This document shows, piece after piece, positions 23,558 to 32,240 of a stretch of DNA of 64,000 nt. The position numbers and the translations under genes were made by a program. The stretch covers positions 9,486,001 through 9,550,000 of the forward strand of contig NZ_JAPEOK010000001.1 of NCBI RefSeq assembly GCF_026341515.1. Reading direction: 5' to 3'. This DNA is from Streptomyces sp. NBC_00878. Lineage in GTDB: Bacteria > Actinomycetota > Actinomycetes > Streptomycetales > Streptomycetaceae. Each line of letters starts with the position of its first letter. Position 1 is the stretch's first letter. The notes below the pieces were generated by a model. It saw only the letters and a list, made by a program, of their open reading frames with translations, searched no databases and was not told the DNA's origin.

Positions 23558-26545
23558 ATGAGGCTGCACCGGCTGCACATCACCGCCTTCGGGCCGTTCG
23601 GCGGCGCCCAGGAAGTCGACTTCGACGATCTGTCGGCCGCCGGGCTCTTTCTGCTGCACGGGCCGACGGGCGCGGGCAAGACGTCCGTCCTGGACGCCGT
23701 CTGCTTCGCGCTGTACGGATCCGTACCGGGCGCCCGCCAGGGCGGTTCGCTGCGCAGCGACCACGCACTGGCCGCCACCCGAACCGAGGTGACCCTCGAA
23801 CTCACCGTAGCGGGCCGCCGGTTGGAGGTCACCCGGCAGCCGCCCTGGGAGCGCCCCAAGAAGCGCGGCGCGGGTACGACGACCGAGAAGGCGCAGAGCT
23901 GGCTGCGTGAGTACGACACGGCGGCGGGCTCCTGGAAGGACCTCAGCCGCTCCCACCAGGAGATCGGCGAGGAGATCACCCAGCTGCTCGGCATGAGCCG
24001 CGAGCAGTTCTGCCAGGTCGTGCTGCTGCCCCAGGGGGACTTCGCGCGCTTCCTGCGGGCCGACGCCGAGGCCCGCGGCAAGCTCCTCGGCCGGCTCTTC
24101 GACACCCACCGCTTCGCCGCCGTCGAACAACGACTGGCCGAGCGCCGCCGCGCCGCCGAGTCCCAAGTGCGCGCGGGGGACGGGGAGTTGCTGGCCGACG
24201 CGCACCGCATGCAGCAGGCGGCCGGAGACATCGTGGAGCTGCCGCTGCCCGACGTGTCGCCGGGCGACCCGGGGCTTGCCGAGTCCGTACTGGAGTGGGC
24301 GGCGATCGCCAGAAGCACGGCCCGCGAGAGGTACACGGTCGCCCACTGCGCGCAGACGGCCGCCGAGTCGGCGCAGGTCGCCGCAGCTCGCGTACTGGAG
24401 GACGTACGGGAAGTGGCGCGGCTCCAGCGCCGGTTCGGCGAGGCGCGGGAGCGGGCCGCTCGGCTGGAGGAGCGGTCCGGTGCCCATCGGGAGGCCCAGG
24501 CGCGCATGGAGCGTGCCCGCAAGGCCGAGGCGGTGGCGCCCGCGCTCGGGCTGCGCGACGCGACGGAGACCGAGCATCGGAGAGCGGCCGATACGGAGGC
24601 ACGCGCGCGGGCCCTCCTGCCGGAGACCTTCGCCGACGCCGGGGCGACGGGCCTCGCTGCCGCCGCTCGCAAGGCCGCCGAGGAACTGGGCGGGCTGGAG
24701 TCGGCTCGGCGCGCCGAGCAGCGGCTCGCCGAACTCGCCGACGAGCGGGGCGGGTTGGACCGGCAGGAGCGCGCCGACGAGGACGTGCTGCACGATGCCG
24801 AGACCTGGCTCGCCGAGTGGGACGCGACCCGTGCGGACCTGCAGACGCGTATCGAGGCTGCCCAGGAGGCCGCCACCCTCGCCGAGCAGCTCGCCGTCCA
24901 GCGCGAGCCCGCACAGGCGCGGCTCGCGGCCGCCCGGCTGCGCGACCAGCTCGCCGGGGACACGGACGAGGCCCACACGCGCGTGCTCGCCGCACGCGAG
25001 CGGGCCACGGACGCGCGCGCCCACTGGCTGGACCTCAAGGAACAGCGCCTGATGGGCATCGCCGCGGAACTCGCCGCCGGCCTGGTGGACGGCGAGGCGT
25101 GCGCCGTCTGCGGTGCCACCGAACACCCGGCGCCCGCCCGGAAGATCGACGGACACGTCGACCAGCAGGCCGAGGAGTCCGCGCTCGCCGCGTACCAGCG
25201 TGCCGATGAGCAGCGCACCGAGGAGGAGCGGCGGCTCGGGGTCGTCCGCGAGGCGCTGGCCGCCGCGACGGCCGAGGCGGGGGACCTGCCCACCGGGCAA
25301 CTCGCCCAACTGGCCGAGGAGTTGGAGCGGAGTCATGCGGAGGCGCACGGCACCGCTTCCGGACTGCACGCGGCCCGTGAGGCCCTGGGCCAGGCCGAGC
25401 GTGAGCACGAACGGCGACTCGCCAACCAGCATGAGGCCGCCCGCCGGGTCGCGTCCCGTGCCTCGCATCGAGACGCCCTCGATCGTGAACGGGACTCACT
25501 GGAAGGGGAGTTGACGTCGGCCCGGGGTTCGGCGGGCAGCGTTGCGGCGCGGGCCGCGCAGTTGGAGCGGCAGGTCGCGCTGCTCACCGAGGCAGCGGAC
25601 GCCGCCCGTGTCGCGGCGGACACCGCCCAGCGGCTGAAGGACGCCGACGCGCGACTCGCCGACGCGGCCTTCCGCGCAGGGTTCGACACACCGCAGGCCG
25701 CGGCGGCCGCCGTCCTGGACGACGCGGCTCATCGCGACCTCCAGCGAAGGCTCGACGCCTGGCAACAGGAGGCGGCGGCGGTCCGCGCGGTGCTCGCCGA
25801 GGCCGAGACGACGGCCGCCGCCGGGCAGCCGCCCGCCGACCTCCAGGCGGCCGAGCAGGCCGCATCCGCCGCCGGCCAACGGGCGAGTGAGGCGGCCTCC
25901 GCGCGCGACGCGGCCGGGCGCCGCTGCACGGAACTCGACCGGCTGACCCACCGGGCGGGCGGTTCCGTACGCAGACTGGGGCCGCTGCGCGAGGAGTACG
26001 ACCGGGTGGCCCGCCTCGCCACGCTCGCGGCGGGCACGTCCGCGGACAACGAACGCAGGATGCGCCTGGAGTCCTACGTCCTCGCCGCCCGTCTGGAGCA
26101 GGTCGCCGCAGCCGCGACCACGCGTCTGGCGCGCATGTCCTCGGGGCGCTACACCCTCGTCCACTCCGACGACCGGGCCGGGCGCGGCCGGAGCGGCCTC
26201 GGCCTGCACGTCGTCGACGCCTGGACCGGACGGGAGCGCGACACGGCGACGCTGTCCGGCGGCGAGACGTTCTTCGCCTCCCTCGCCCTCGCACTGGGCC
26301 TCGCCGACGTGGTCACCGACGAGGCCGGGGGCGTACGCCTCGACACGCTCTTCATCGACGAGGGCTTCGGCAGCCTCGACGACCAGACGCTCGACGAGGT
26401 CCTCGACGTCCTCGACTCGCTACGGGAGCGGGACCGCAGCGTCGGCATCGTCAGCCATGTCGCCGATCTTCGGCGGCGGATCCATGCGCAGCTGGAGGTC
26501 GTGAAGGGCCGGTCGGGGTCGGTCGTTCGGCAGCGGGGCGGCTGA
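23558..26545 (+). CDS. sbcC: SbcC ATPase subunit of the SbcCD DNA repair complex
   Basis: A 995-residue Rad50-type protein: Walker A HGPTGAGKTSV (about 33), long Ala/Arg/Glu-rich coiled coils on both sides, a zinc hook CAVC (about residue 514), and the C-terminal ABC half with signature LSGGETFFASLALALGLAD and Walker B TLFIDEGFGSLD. With SbcD it tethers and processes DNA ends. Length and domain order are normal. Confidence 0.95.
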   Translation: MRLHRLHITAFGPFGGAQEVDFDDLSAAGLFLLHGPTGAGKTSVLDAVCFALYGSVPGARQGGSLRSDHALAATRTEVTLELTVAGRRLEVTRQPPWERPKKRGAGTTTEKAQSWLREYDTAAGSWKDLSRSHQEIGEEITQLLGMSREQFCQVVLLPQGDFARFLRADAEARGKLLGRLFDTHRFAAVEQRLAERRRAAESQVRAGDGELLADAHRMQQAAGDIVELPLPDVSPGDPGLAESVLEWAAIARSTARERYTVAHCAQTAAESAQVAAARVLEDVREVARLQRRFGEARERAARLEERSGAHREAQARMERARKAEAVAPALGLRDATETEHRRAADTEARARALLPETFADAGATGLAAAARKAAEELGGLESARRAEQRLAELADERGGLDRQERADEDVLHDAETWLAEWDATRADLQTRIEAAQEAATLAEQLAVQREPAQARLAAARLRDQLAGDTDEAHTRVLAARERATDARAHWLDLKEQRLMGIAAELAAGLVDGEACAVCGATEHPAPARKIDGHVDQQAEESALAAYQRADEQRTEEERRLGVVREALAAATAEAGDLPTGQLAQLAEELERSHAEAHGTASGLHAAREALGQAEREHERRLANQHEAARRVASRASHRDALDRERDSLEGELTSARGSAGSVAARAAQLERQVALLTEAADAARVAADTAQRLKDADARLADAAFRAGFDTPQAAAAAVLDDAAHRDLQRRLDAWQQEAAAVRAVLAEAETTAAAGQPPADLQAAEQAASAAGQRASEAASARDAAGRRCTELDRLTHRAGGSVRRLGPLREEYDRVARLATLAAGTSADNERRMRLESYVLAARLEQVAAAATTRLARMSSGRYTLVHSDDRAGRGRSGLGLHVVDAWTGRERDTATLSGGETFFASLALALGLADVVTDEAGGVRLDTLFIDEGFGSLDDQTLDEVLDVLDSLRERDRSVGIVSHVADLRRRIHAQLEVVKGRSGSVVRQRGG

Positions 26546-26560
26546 CCGCGGGTCGAGTGA

Positions 26561-26657
26561 CCTGACCTGACCTGACCTGACCGGGGCTGGGCTGGGCTGG
26601 ACCGGGGTTTCGGCAAGCCGTCGGGTTTCGGGAGGCCGCCGGGTTTCGGGAGGCAAC
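26561..26657. repeat. Three adjacent short tandem repeat families after sbcC
   Basis: CCTGA occurs four times (26561-26580), then GGGCT three times, then an 18-bp unit GGGTTTCGGGAGGCCGCC in about three imperfect copies (26605-26657). They fill the gap between convergent sbcC and the Lrp gene. No coding capacity is apparent. Confidence 0.8.
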
Positions 26658-26677
26658 AGGGCTTGGTGGCCGCGCTT

Positions 26678-27124
26678 TCAGCGGCCGAGGGGCCGTCGTG
26701 GCAAGGGGGACGAGTACACGACGCTCGTCGTCACCGAGCCGAGTGTGCCGATCCTGCCCGACACCTCCTCCAGGTGGCTCATCGAGCGCGTCGCGACCTT
26801 GATGACGAAGCAGTCGTCCCCCGTGACGTGGTGAGCCTCCAGGATCTCGGGGGTCGCGGCGACCAGATCGTGGAACGGCTTGTAGTTGCCGTGCGGATAG
26901 CGCAGCCGCACGAAAGCCATGATCGGCAGGCCCAGGCTCTCCGGGTCGACGACCGCCGCGTACCCCTGGATGACGCCTGCCTCCTCCAGGCGGCGCACCC
27001 GTTCGGTGACCGCACTCGCGGACATCGAGACGGCACGGGCCAGCTCGGCGAAACTGGCCCGGCCCTCGCGCTGGAGGACTTCGAGAATGCGCCAGTCGGT
27101 GGCGTCCGGGGAATACGCGGTCAT
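26678..27124 (-). CDS. Lrp/AsnC-family transcriptional regulator
   Basis: A 148-residue regulator: N-terminal HTH (TDWRILEVLQREGRASFAELARAVSMSASAVTERVRRLEEAGVI) and C-terminal RAM ligand-binding domain (LGLPIMAFVRLRY, EILEAHHVTGDDCFVIKVATRSMSHLEEVSGRI). Members sense amino acids as octamers. It is divergent from the rhodanese gene, which is its most likely target; the 177-bp gap contains a GGGGATTCCCC-like symmetric stretch near 27145. Confidence 0.9.
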   Translation of the reverse strand: MTAYSPDATDWRILEVLQREGRASFAELARAVSMSASAVTERVRRLEEAGVIQGYAAVVDPESLGLPIMAFVRLRYPHGNYKPFHDLVAATPEILEAHHVTGDDCFVIKVATRSMSHLEEVSGRIGTLGSVTTSVVYSSPLPRRPLGR

Positions 27125-27301
27125 GGTCGAGGGATAGCAGGGGAATCCCCGGGGGATCAAGTACGGGGCCGTGGATTGCTCCTTCAGGAAGCGGATCACC
27201 GGCCGTAGGTTTTCTGGCCATGGAGTTCCGCGCAGACGGCGCAGAGAAGGCGCCCGGCCGTCGTACGACGGTGTCGGCGGGACCAGGAGGGAAGGCCAAC
27301 C

Positions 27302-27853
27302 ATGACCGCGACCAGCACCACTACGGGCGGCACCCGCACCGGCGGCACCATCGACGTGAACCCCGTTCTGCGAGCCGCCCCGGCGACGCCCGCCGCTGCC
27401 GCCGCCTACTTCGGTGCGAGCCTCGCCTTCCACACCGACGTGTCCGACGTCGCCGCCGCGCTGGCCGCGGACGGCGAGCCCGGCTTCGTCGTCCTCGACT
27501 CCCGCTCCACGGAGTCCTGGGACCAGGGCCATGTGCCCGGCGCGATCCATCTGCCCACCGCGCTCATCCCCGCGCAGGCGGAGCAACTCCTTGCCAGGGC
27601 CGTGCCGGTGGTCACGTACTGCTGGGGTCCCGGCTGCAACGGCGCGACCCGTGCCGCCCTCGCCCTCGCCCAACTCGGCTTCCAGGTCAAGGAGATGCTC
27701 GGCGGCTTCGAGTACTGGGTGCGCGAGGGCTTCGAGTTCGAGACCTGGGAGGGACACGAGCGGCGCGCCGCCGACCCTCCCCCACGCTCGAACAAAGCTC
27801 GCGCGGGGGCACCCCCATCGGCGCCGGGCGGCGCGGCGGACTGCGGGTGCTGA
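27302..27853 (+). CDS. Rhodanese-like domain protein
   Basis: A 183-residue protein with one rhodanese domain (about 55-155): EPGFVVLDSRSTESWDQGHVPGAIHLP and the active-site cysteine loop in VVTYCWGPGCNGATRAALALAQLGF, then VKEMLGGFEYWVREGF. The WGPGCNGAT loop suggests a sulfurtransferase acting on thiols or sulfide. The C-terminal 25 residues are Pro/Ala/Arg-rich and end CGC. It is divergent from an Lrp regulator. Confidence 0.88.
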   Translation: MTATSTTTGGTRTGGTIDVNPVLRAAPATPAAAAAYFGASLAFHTDVSDVAAALAADGEPGFVVLDSRSTESWDQGHVPGAIHLPTALIPAQAEQLLARAVPVVTYCWGPGCNGATRAALALAQLGFQVKEMLGGFEYWVREGFEFETWEGHERRAADPPPRSNKARAGAPPSAPGGAADCGC

Positions 27854-27941
27854 CCGGCATACGGACTCAGTCGTGTATCACCTCGCGCGGAGTGCAAAGG
27901 AACCGTCAATTCCGGGCCGTCGCGCCATGTAACTTCTTGGC

Positions 27942-28457
27942 ATGGCGAGTTACGCGGGTCCCAGTTCGGTCGAGTGGGTGGAGTCGGGCGGCGGACCGCT
28001 CATTGCGGTACCGGAAGTGGTGCTGCCGTTCTGGACGGGGGCCGACGGCGTCGAACTCGCCTCCGACTACGACAGGGCATGCGAGGTGGATGGCTTCATC
28101 GGCCTGCTGCCCGTCGGCAACACCACCGCCCTCGTCCTCGGCGACGATCCCGCCGCGACGGCGTATCTGCCGGAGCACGGCACCTTCGTACGGTGGTGTG
28201 CCGGGGAGTCCGAGCGCGAGCTGTTGGCCGGGGTTCCGGCCGCTCTCGCGGGTGCGGTGTGGCAGCGGGAAGTGCACTGGGAGATCCCCGGGCCCGTCGT
28301 GCTGTTCGACGCGGCGTGGCCGGGGGAGGAGTCGACGAAGACGGGGCATCTGCGGATCGCGCTGGAGCCGGGGCGGTACGCGGTGCGGGCGGCGCATGCG
28401 GAACCGGGGCCCGAGACGTGGATCCGGCTCGTGCAACTGAGGCCGCTCGGGCAGTGA
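27942..28457 (+). CDS. Imm21-like immunity-family protein
   Basis: A 171-residue acidic soluble protein beginning ASYAGPSSVEWVESGGGPLIAVPEVVLPFWTG. The WVESGGGPLI and PxxxLPxWxG pattern, followed by the Asp/Glu-rich core and GLLPVG, resembles the Imm21 family found beside polymorphic toxins. No toxin gene is adjacent, so a cognate role cannot be shown; in streptomycetes orphan members are common. No membrane segment or signal peptide. Confidence 0.6.
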   Translation: MASYAGPSSVEWVESGGGPLIAVPEVVLPFWTGADGVELASDYDRACEVDGFIGLLPVGNTTALVLGDDPAATAYLPEHGTFVRWCAGESERELLAGVPAALAGAVWQREVHWEIPGPVVLFDAAWPGEESTKTGHLRIALEPGRYAVRAAHAEPGPETWIRLVQLRPLGQ

Positions 28458-28541
28458 TGACGGATGGCCTCGGGCAGCGATGGATGGCCGTGGGCAGTGA
28501 CGGATGGCCTAAGGCAGTGATGGACGGTCTTGGGCAGTGAG
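28451..28541. repeat. 20-bp tandem repeat, about four units
   Basis: Units starting GCAGTGAYGGATGGCC recur at 28474, 28494, 28514 and 28534, with a 23-bp first unit at 28451 that covers the end of the Imm21-like gene. No coding role is visible. Confidence 0.8.
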
Positions 28542-28726
28542 CGAGGGCGGGGCAGCGAGGTGCCCGCGGACCTGCCTCGGTCGAGGGGCTGGCGTGATGT
28601 CCGGGCACCCGTGCCTGGCGGCCCGCCCCGTCCGCCCAGCCTGTCCCGCACGCGTGAGCCGAATCGCGTCGCCCACCGCGGAAAATGACATGCGACGTGC
28701 GTCGGCGCCGCCCATCATGGTCCGCC

Positions 28727-29575
28727 ATGCCACCCCAACTCCCTTCCCCCACCCCCGAATCCCTTCGCCGTGACCCCCTTCCGCTGCGCGGGCGTACCGC
28801 CCTGGTCACCGGAGCCAGCCGACGTAGTGGGATCGGCTATGCCGTGGCCCGACGGCTGGCCGCGTACGGAGCGAGTGTGTACGTGCATCACCACGTACCG
28901 CACGACGCCGAGATGCCCTGGGGCGCCGACCGCCCCGAAGCCGTGGTCGCCGGGGTTCGCGAGGCGCTCGCCGACCCCGGGGCGCGGGTTGTCGACGGGC
29001 CGGGCGACCTCTCCGACCCGGCGGCTCCGGCCGAACTGATCGCCACGGCCGCCGACACGCTCGGCGGACGGATCGACATCCTCGTCGCCAACCACGCGCT
29101 CAGCGGCTCGGACGGCCCGCTCGACACGATCGATGCCGCGATGCTCGACGCGCACTGGGCCGTCGACACCCGTTCCGTGATCCTGCTTGTCCAGGCCTAC
29201 GCCAGGCTGCGCGCTGCCCTGCCACCGCGTACGGCGGGTGGGCGTGTGGTGATGATGACGTCGGGTCAGGACATCGCGGGCGGCATGCCGGGCGAGATCG
29301 CGTACGCCCTTCAGAAGGGCGCCCTCGCCTCGGCGACCCGCTCCCTGGCGACCACGCTCGCCGAGCACGCGGTCACCGTGAACACGGTGAATCCCGGCCC
29401 CGTCGACACGGGCTACCTGACGGGAGACGCGTACGAGACCATCGCCGCGATGTTTCCTGCCGGGCGCTGGGGAATGCCGGACGATCCCGCGCGGCTCATC
29501 GCCTGGCTCTCGACGGGCGAGGCCGAGTGGGTCACCGGGCAGGTGATCGACTCGGAAGGTGGATTCAGGCGCTGA
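28727..29575 (+). CDS. Short-chain dehydrogenase/reductase
   Basis: A 282-residue classical-type SDR: cofactor motif TGASRRSGIGYAVARRLA, NAG-like VANHALSGSDGP, catalytic Ser in VVMMTSG and the YxxxK pair in IAYALQKGALASATRSLA, then VNTVNPGPVDTGYLT and the closing GQVIDSEGGF. The lack of an acidic residue after the first GxG strand (VYVHHHVP) suggests NADP preference. The substrate is unknown. The 269 bases upstream hold only the 20-bp repeats. Confidence 0.9.
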   Translation: MPPQLPSPTPESLRRDPLPLRGRTALVTGASRRSGIGYAVARRLAAYGASVYVHHHVPHDAEMPWGADRPEAVVAGVREALADPGARVVDGPGDLSDPAAPAELIATAADTLGGRIDILVANHALSGSDGPLDTIDAAMLDAHWAVDTRSVILLVQAYARLRAALPPRTAGGRVVMMTSGQDIAGGMPGEIAYALQKGALASATRSLATTLAEHAVTVNTVNPGPVDTGYLTGDAYETIAAMFPAGRWGMPDDPARLIAWLSTGEAEWVTGQVIDSEGGFRR

Positions 29576-29600
29576 GGCGTTCGCTGACATGCGATTCCCC

Positions 29601-29735
29601 GACGTGTGGTTCGCCCCCATGTGGCCCTGCGACATGTGGCCGCCGACATGTGGTCCGGCAACGTGTGGCCCAGCAATATGTGGTCCGGCAACGTGTGGCC
29701 CTGAGACATGTAGTCCGGCAACGTGTGGTCCGGCG
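29601..29735. repeat. 15-bp minisatellite, nine units
   Basis: Nine contiguous imperfect 15-bp units with consensus ACRTGTGGTCCGGCA. They lie between the convergent SDR and DUF885 genes. One frame of the minus strand reads as GHTLPDH-type repeats but has no ribosome-binding site or domain. There are no spacers, so this is not CRISPR. Confidence 0.85.
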
Positions 29736-29811
29736 ACCGGGCTCCTCGCACCGCCGCGCTCAACTGCGATGCGATGCGGTGCCGAGCCCGGCCGCCGTGC
29801 CCCGTGCCCCG

Positions 29812-31503
29812 TCAGAGTCGGGACAACTCGTCCACCAGGTCGTCCAGGCCCAGCGAACCCTGGGACAGCGCCGCCATGTGCCAGGCCTTCGCGTCGAACG
29901 CGTCGCCGTGGCGCTTCCGCGCGTTCTCACGGCCCAGCAGCCAGGCGCGCTCGCCGAGCTTGTAGCCGATGGCCTGGCCGGGGATGGAGAGGTAGCGGGT
30001 CAGCTCGCTCTCCACGAAGTCCGCCGGGCGGCTGCTGTGCGCGCCGAAGAACTCCTGCGCCAGCTCGGGAGTCCAGCGCTCGCCCGGGTGGAAGGGCGAG
30101 TCCGCCGGAATCTCCAGCTCCAGGTGCATACCGATGTCGACGATGACGCGGGCCGCCCGCATCATCTGGGCGTCCAGGTAGCCGAGCCGCTCCTCCGCGT
30201 CCTTGAGGTAGCCGAGTTCGTCCATCAGCCGCTCCGCGTACAGCGCCCAGCCCTCGCAGTTGGCGCTGACGCCGCCGATGGTCGCCTGGTAGCGAGAGAG
30301 GTTCTCGGCGACGTGCGCCCACTGCGCCAGCTGGAGGTGGTGGCCGGGGACGCCCTCGTGATACCAGGTCGACACCAGGTCGTACACCGGGAAGCGGGTC
30401 AGTCCCATCGTCGGCAGCCACGTACGGCCGGGGCGCGTGAAGTCCTCGGACGGTGCCGTGTAGTACGGGGCCGCGGCGCTGCCCGGCGGGGCGATGCGGG
30501 ACTCCACCTTCCGTACCCGCTCGGCGAGTTCGAAGTGCGTGCCGTCCAGCTCCTCGATCGCCTGGTCCATCAGGCCCTGCAGCCACTCGCGGACCTCGTC
30601 GACGCCCTCGATGTGCCTGCCGTGCTCGTCCAGGTGCGCGAGCGCCACCCACGGGGTCCCGGCGCCGGGCAGGACCTTCTCGGCCTCCTTCTTCATCTCG
30701 GCGAGGAGGCGGTGGTACTCGGCCCAGCCGTACGCGTACGCCTCGTCCAGGTCGAGATCCGTGCCGTTGAAGTAGCGCGACCAGCGCGCGTACCGCTCGC
30801 GGCCCACGGTGTTCGGTGCGCCCTCGATCGCGGGCGCGTACACCTCGCGCATCCAGTCGCGCAGCGCGACGACGGCGGCGGTCGCCGCGCGGGCGGCCTC
30901 GTCGAGCTCCGCGCGCAGGGTCTCGGGGCCGGCCGAGGCGAAGTCCTCGAACCAGCCGCGGCCCGAACCGTCCGTGTCCGACCACTCCGTGAGCTGCTCG
31001 ATGAACGTCGCGGTGGGGCGCGGGCCCGCGTACAGCTTGCGCTCCAGGCCGAGGGAGAGGGATTCGCGGTAGCCGTCGAGGGCCGTCGGCACGGCGCGCA
31101 GCCGCTGGGCGATCGCGGCCCAGTCCTCGTCCGTGTCCGTGGGCGTCACCGTGAACACCTCACGCACCGCGTGCACGGCCGTGTGCATGTTGCCGACGGC
31201 CCGCAGGCCCTCTTCCGCCTTGTGCACACCGAGTTCGGCGGTGAGCCGCTCGCGCAGCAGGCGTGCGCAGCGGCGCTCGATGTCACTGTCGGCGCCCGGC
31301 TGCCGCTCCGCCTCGTCGAGCCGCGCCAGCGTCGCCCGTGCGAGTGCGGCGAGCGCCTCCTGGCCGGCGGGCGAGGTGTCGGGCAGCGCGCCCGAACTCT
31401 CCTTCACGCCGAGATACGTACCGGTGACCGGGTCGAGGGCGATGAGGTCGTCGACGTAGGCGTCGGCGACCTCGCGGGGCAGCGGGTTCTTCGTCTGTGA
31501 CAT
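29812..31503 (-). CDS. DUF885-family metallopeptidase-like protein
   Basis: A 563-residue DUF885 protein. The zinc-peptidase-like signature is VSTWYHEGVPGHHLQLAQ (HExxxxH form HEGVPGHH), followed by CEGWALYAERLMDELG and later PGQAIGYKLGERAW. No signal peptide; the start MSQTKNPLPREVADAYVDDLIALDP is typical of the cytosolic streptomycete form. The family is thought to include hydrolases but the substrate is unknown. Confidence 0.88.
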   Translation of the reverse strand: MSQTKNPLPREVADAYVDDLIALDPVTGTYLGVKESSGALPDTSPAGQEALAALARATLARLDEAERQPGADSDIERRCARLLRERLTAELGVHKAEEGLRAVGNMHTAVHAVREVFTVTPTDTDEDWAAIAQRLRAVPTALDGYRESLSLGLERKLYAGPRPTATFIEQLTEWSDTDGSGRGWFEDFASAGPETLRAELDEAARAATAAVVALRDWMREVYAPAIEGAPNTVGRERYARWSRYFNGTDLDLDEAYAYGWAEYHRLLAEMKKEAEKVLPGAGTPWVALAHLDEHGRHIEGVDEVREWLQGLMDQAIEELDGTHFELAERVRKVESRIAPPGSAAAPYYTAPSEDFTRPGRTWLPTMGLTRFPVYDLVSTWYHEGVPGHHLQLAQWAHVAENLSRYQATIGGVSANCEGWALYAERLMDELGYLKDAEERLGYLDAQMMRAARVIVDIGMHLELEIPADSPFHPGERWTPELAQEFFGAHSSRPADFVESELTRYLSIPGQAIGYKLGERAWLLGRENARKRHGDAFDAKAWHMAALSQGSLGLDDLVDELSRL

Positions 31504-31565
31504 GCGGCCATCCTCATACGATGACGGGCGCCGCGTCAGCCCGGTTTACCGGGCCCGGTGCCCCG

Positions 31566-32072
31566 TCAGCCCGTTTTCGCCGAGGGCGTGATCGCTGGTG
31601 ACTCGGGTGGCAGCAGAGGCCCGCAGTCCCACTGTTGGAAGATCAACCGGGTCTCGACGCGGGCCACCTCGCGGTGTGCCGTGAACCCGTCGAGGACCAG
31701 CCGCTGCAGATCGGTCATGTCCGCGACCGCGACATGGACGAGGTAGTCGTCCGGCCCGGTGAGGTGGAACACGGTCCGGGACTCGGGCAGCGCCCTGATC
31801 CGATCCACGAACGGCCCGACCAACTCCCGCCGGTGTGGCCTGACCTGCACGGACAGCAGCGCCTCCAGGCCGCGCCCCAGCTTGGCCGGATCGAGGCGCA
31901 GCTGATGGCCCAGGATGATGCCCGCCCGGCGCAGACGGGTCACCCGGTCCAGACAGGTCGAGGGCGCGACACCCACCTGCGCGGCGAGGTCGCGGTAGGT
32001 GGCCCGGGCGTCGTTCTGCAGCAACCGCAGAAGATGAAGATCCACCGGGTCCAGTACGACGGATTCGGCCAT
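31566..32072 (-). CDS. Lrp/AsnC-family regulator of the divergent lyase
   Basis: A 168-residue regulator: HTH (VDLHLLRLLQNDARATYRDLAAQVGVAPSTCLDRVTRLRRAGII) and a RAM domain with VFHLTGPDDYLVHVAVADMTDLQRLVLDGF. It starts ATG 32072 and faces a trans-sulfuration enzyme, a usual arrangement for Lrp-type control of sulfur amino acid breakdown. The effector is inferred, not shown. Confidence 0.9.
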   Translation of the reverse strand: MAESVVLDPVDLHLLRLLQNDARATYRDLAAQVGVAPSTCLDRVTRLRRAGIILGHQLRLDPAKLGRGLEALLSVQVRPHRRELVGPFVDRIRALPESRTVFHLTGPDDYLVHVAVADMTDLQRLVLDGFTAHREVARVETRLIFQQWDCGPLLPPESPAITPSAKTG

Positions 32073-32240
32073 GGCCCGAACGTAACACGGGATGAGGGCC
32101 ATGCCGCCCGTTCGGTGTTCAGTCTGCTGTCCATGGACTTCGGCAGCGTTGATGTGCGTGGCAGGTGTGACGACGTAGGGGGAGCGGGTCGGGCGACGGC
32201 CAGGGAGCCGGCGGACAGGGAGGCGACGGCCGGGCAGGTG

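Noticed and set aside
29601..29735. Possible CRISPR array
   Set aside because: Units are contiguous 15-mers without spacers, and no cas genes are present.
29413..29763. Minus-strand 116-codon frame with GHTLPDH repeats
   Set aside because: It is created by the minisatellite and overlaps the SDR gene end; no start signal or family.
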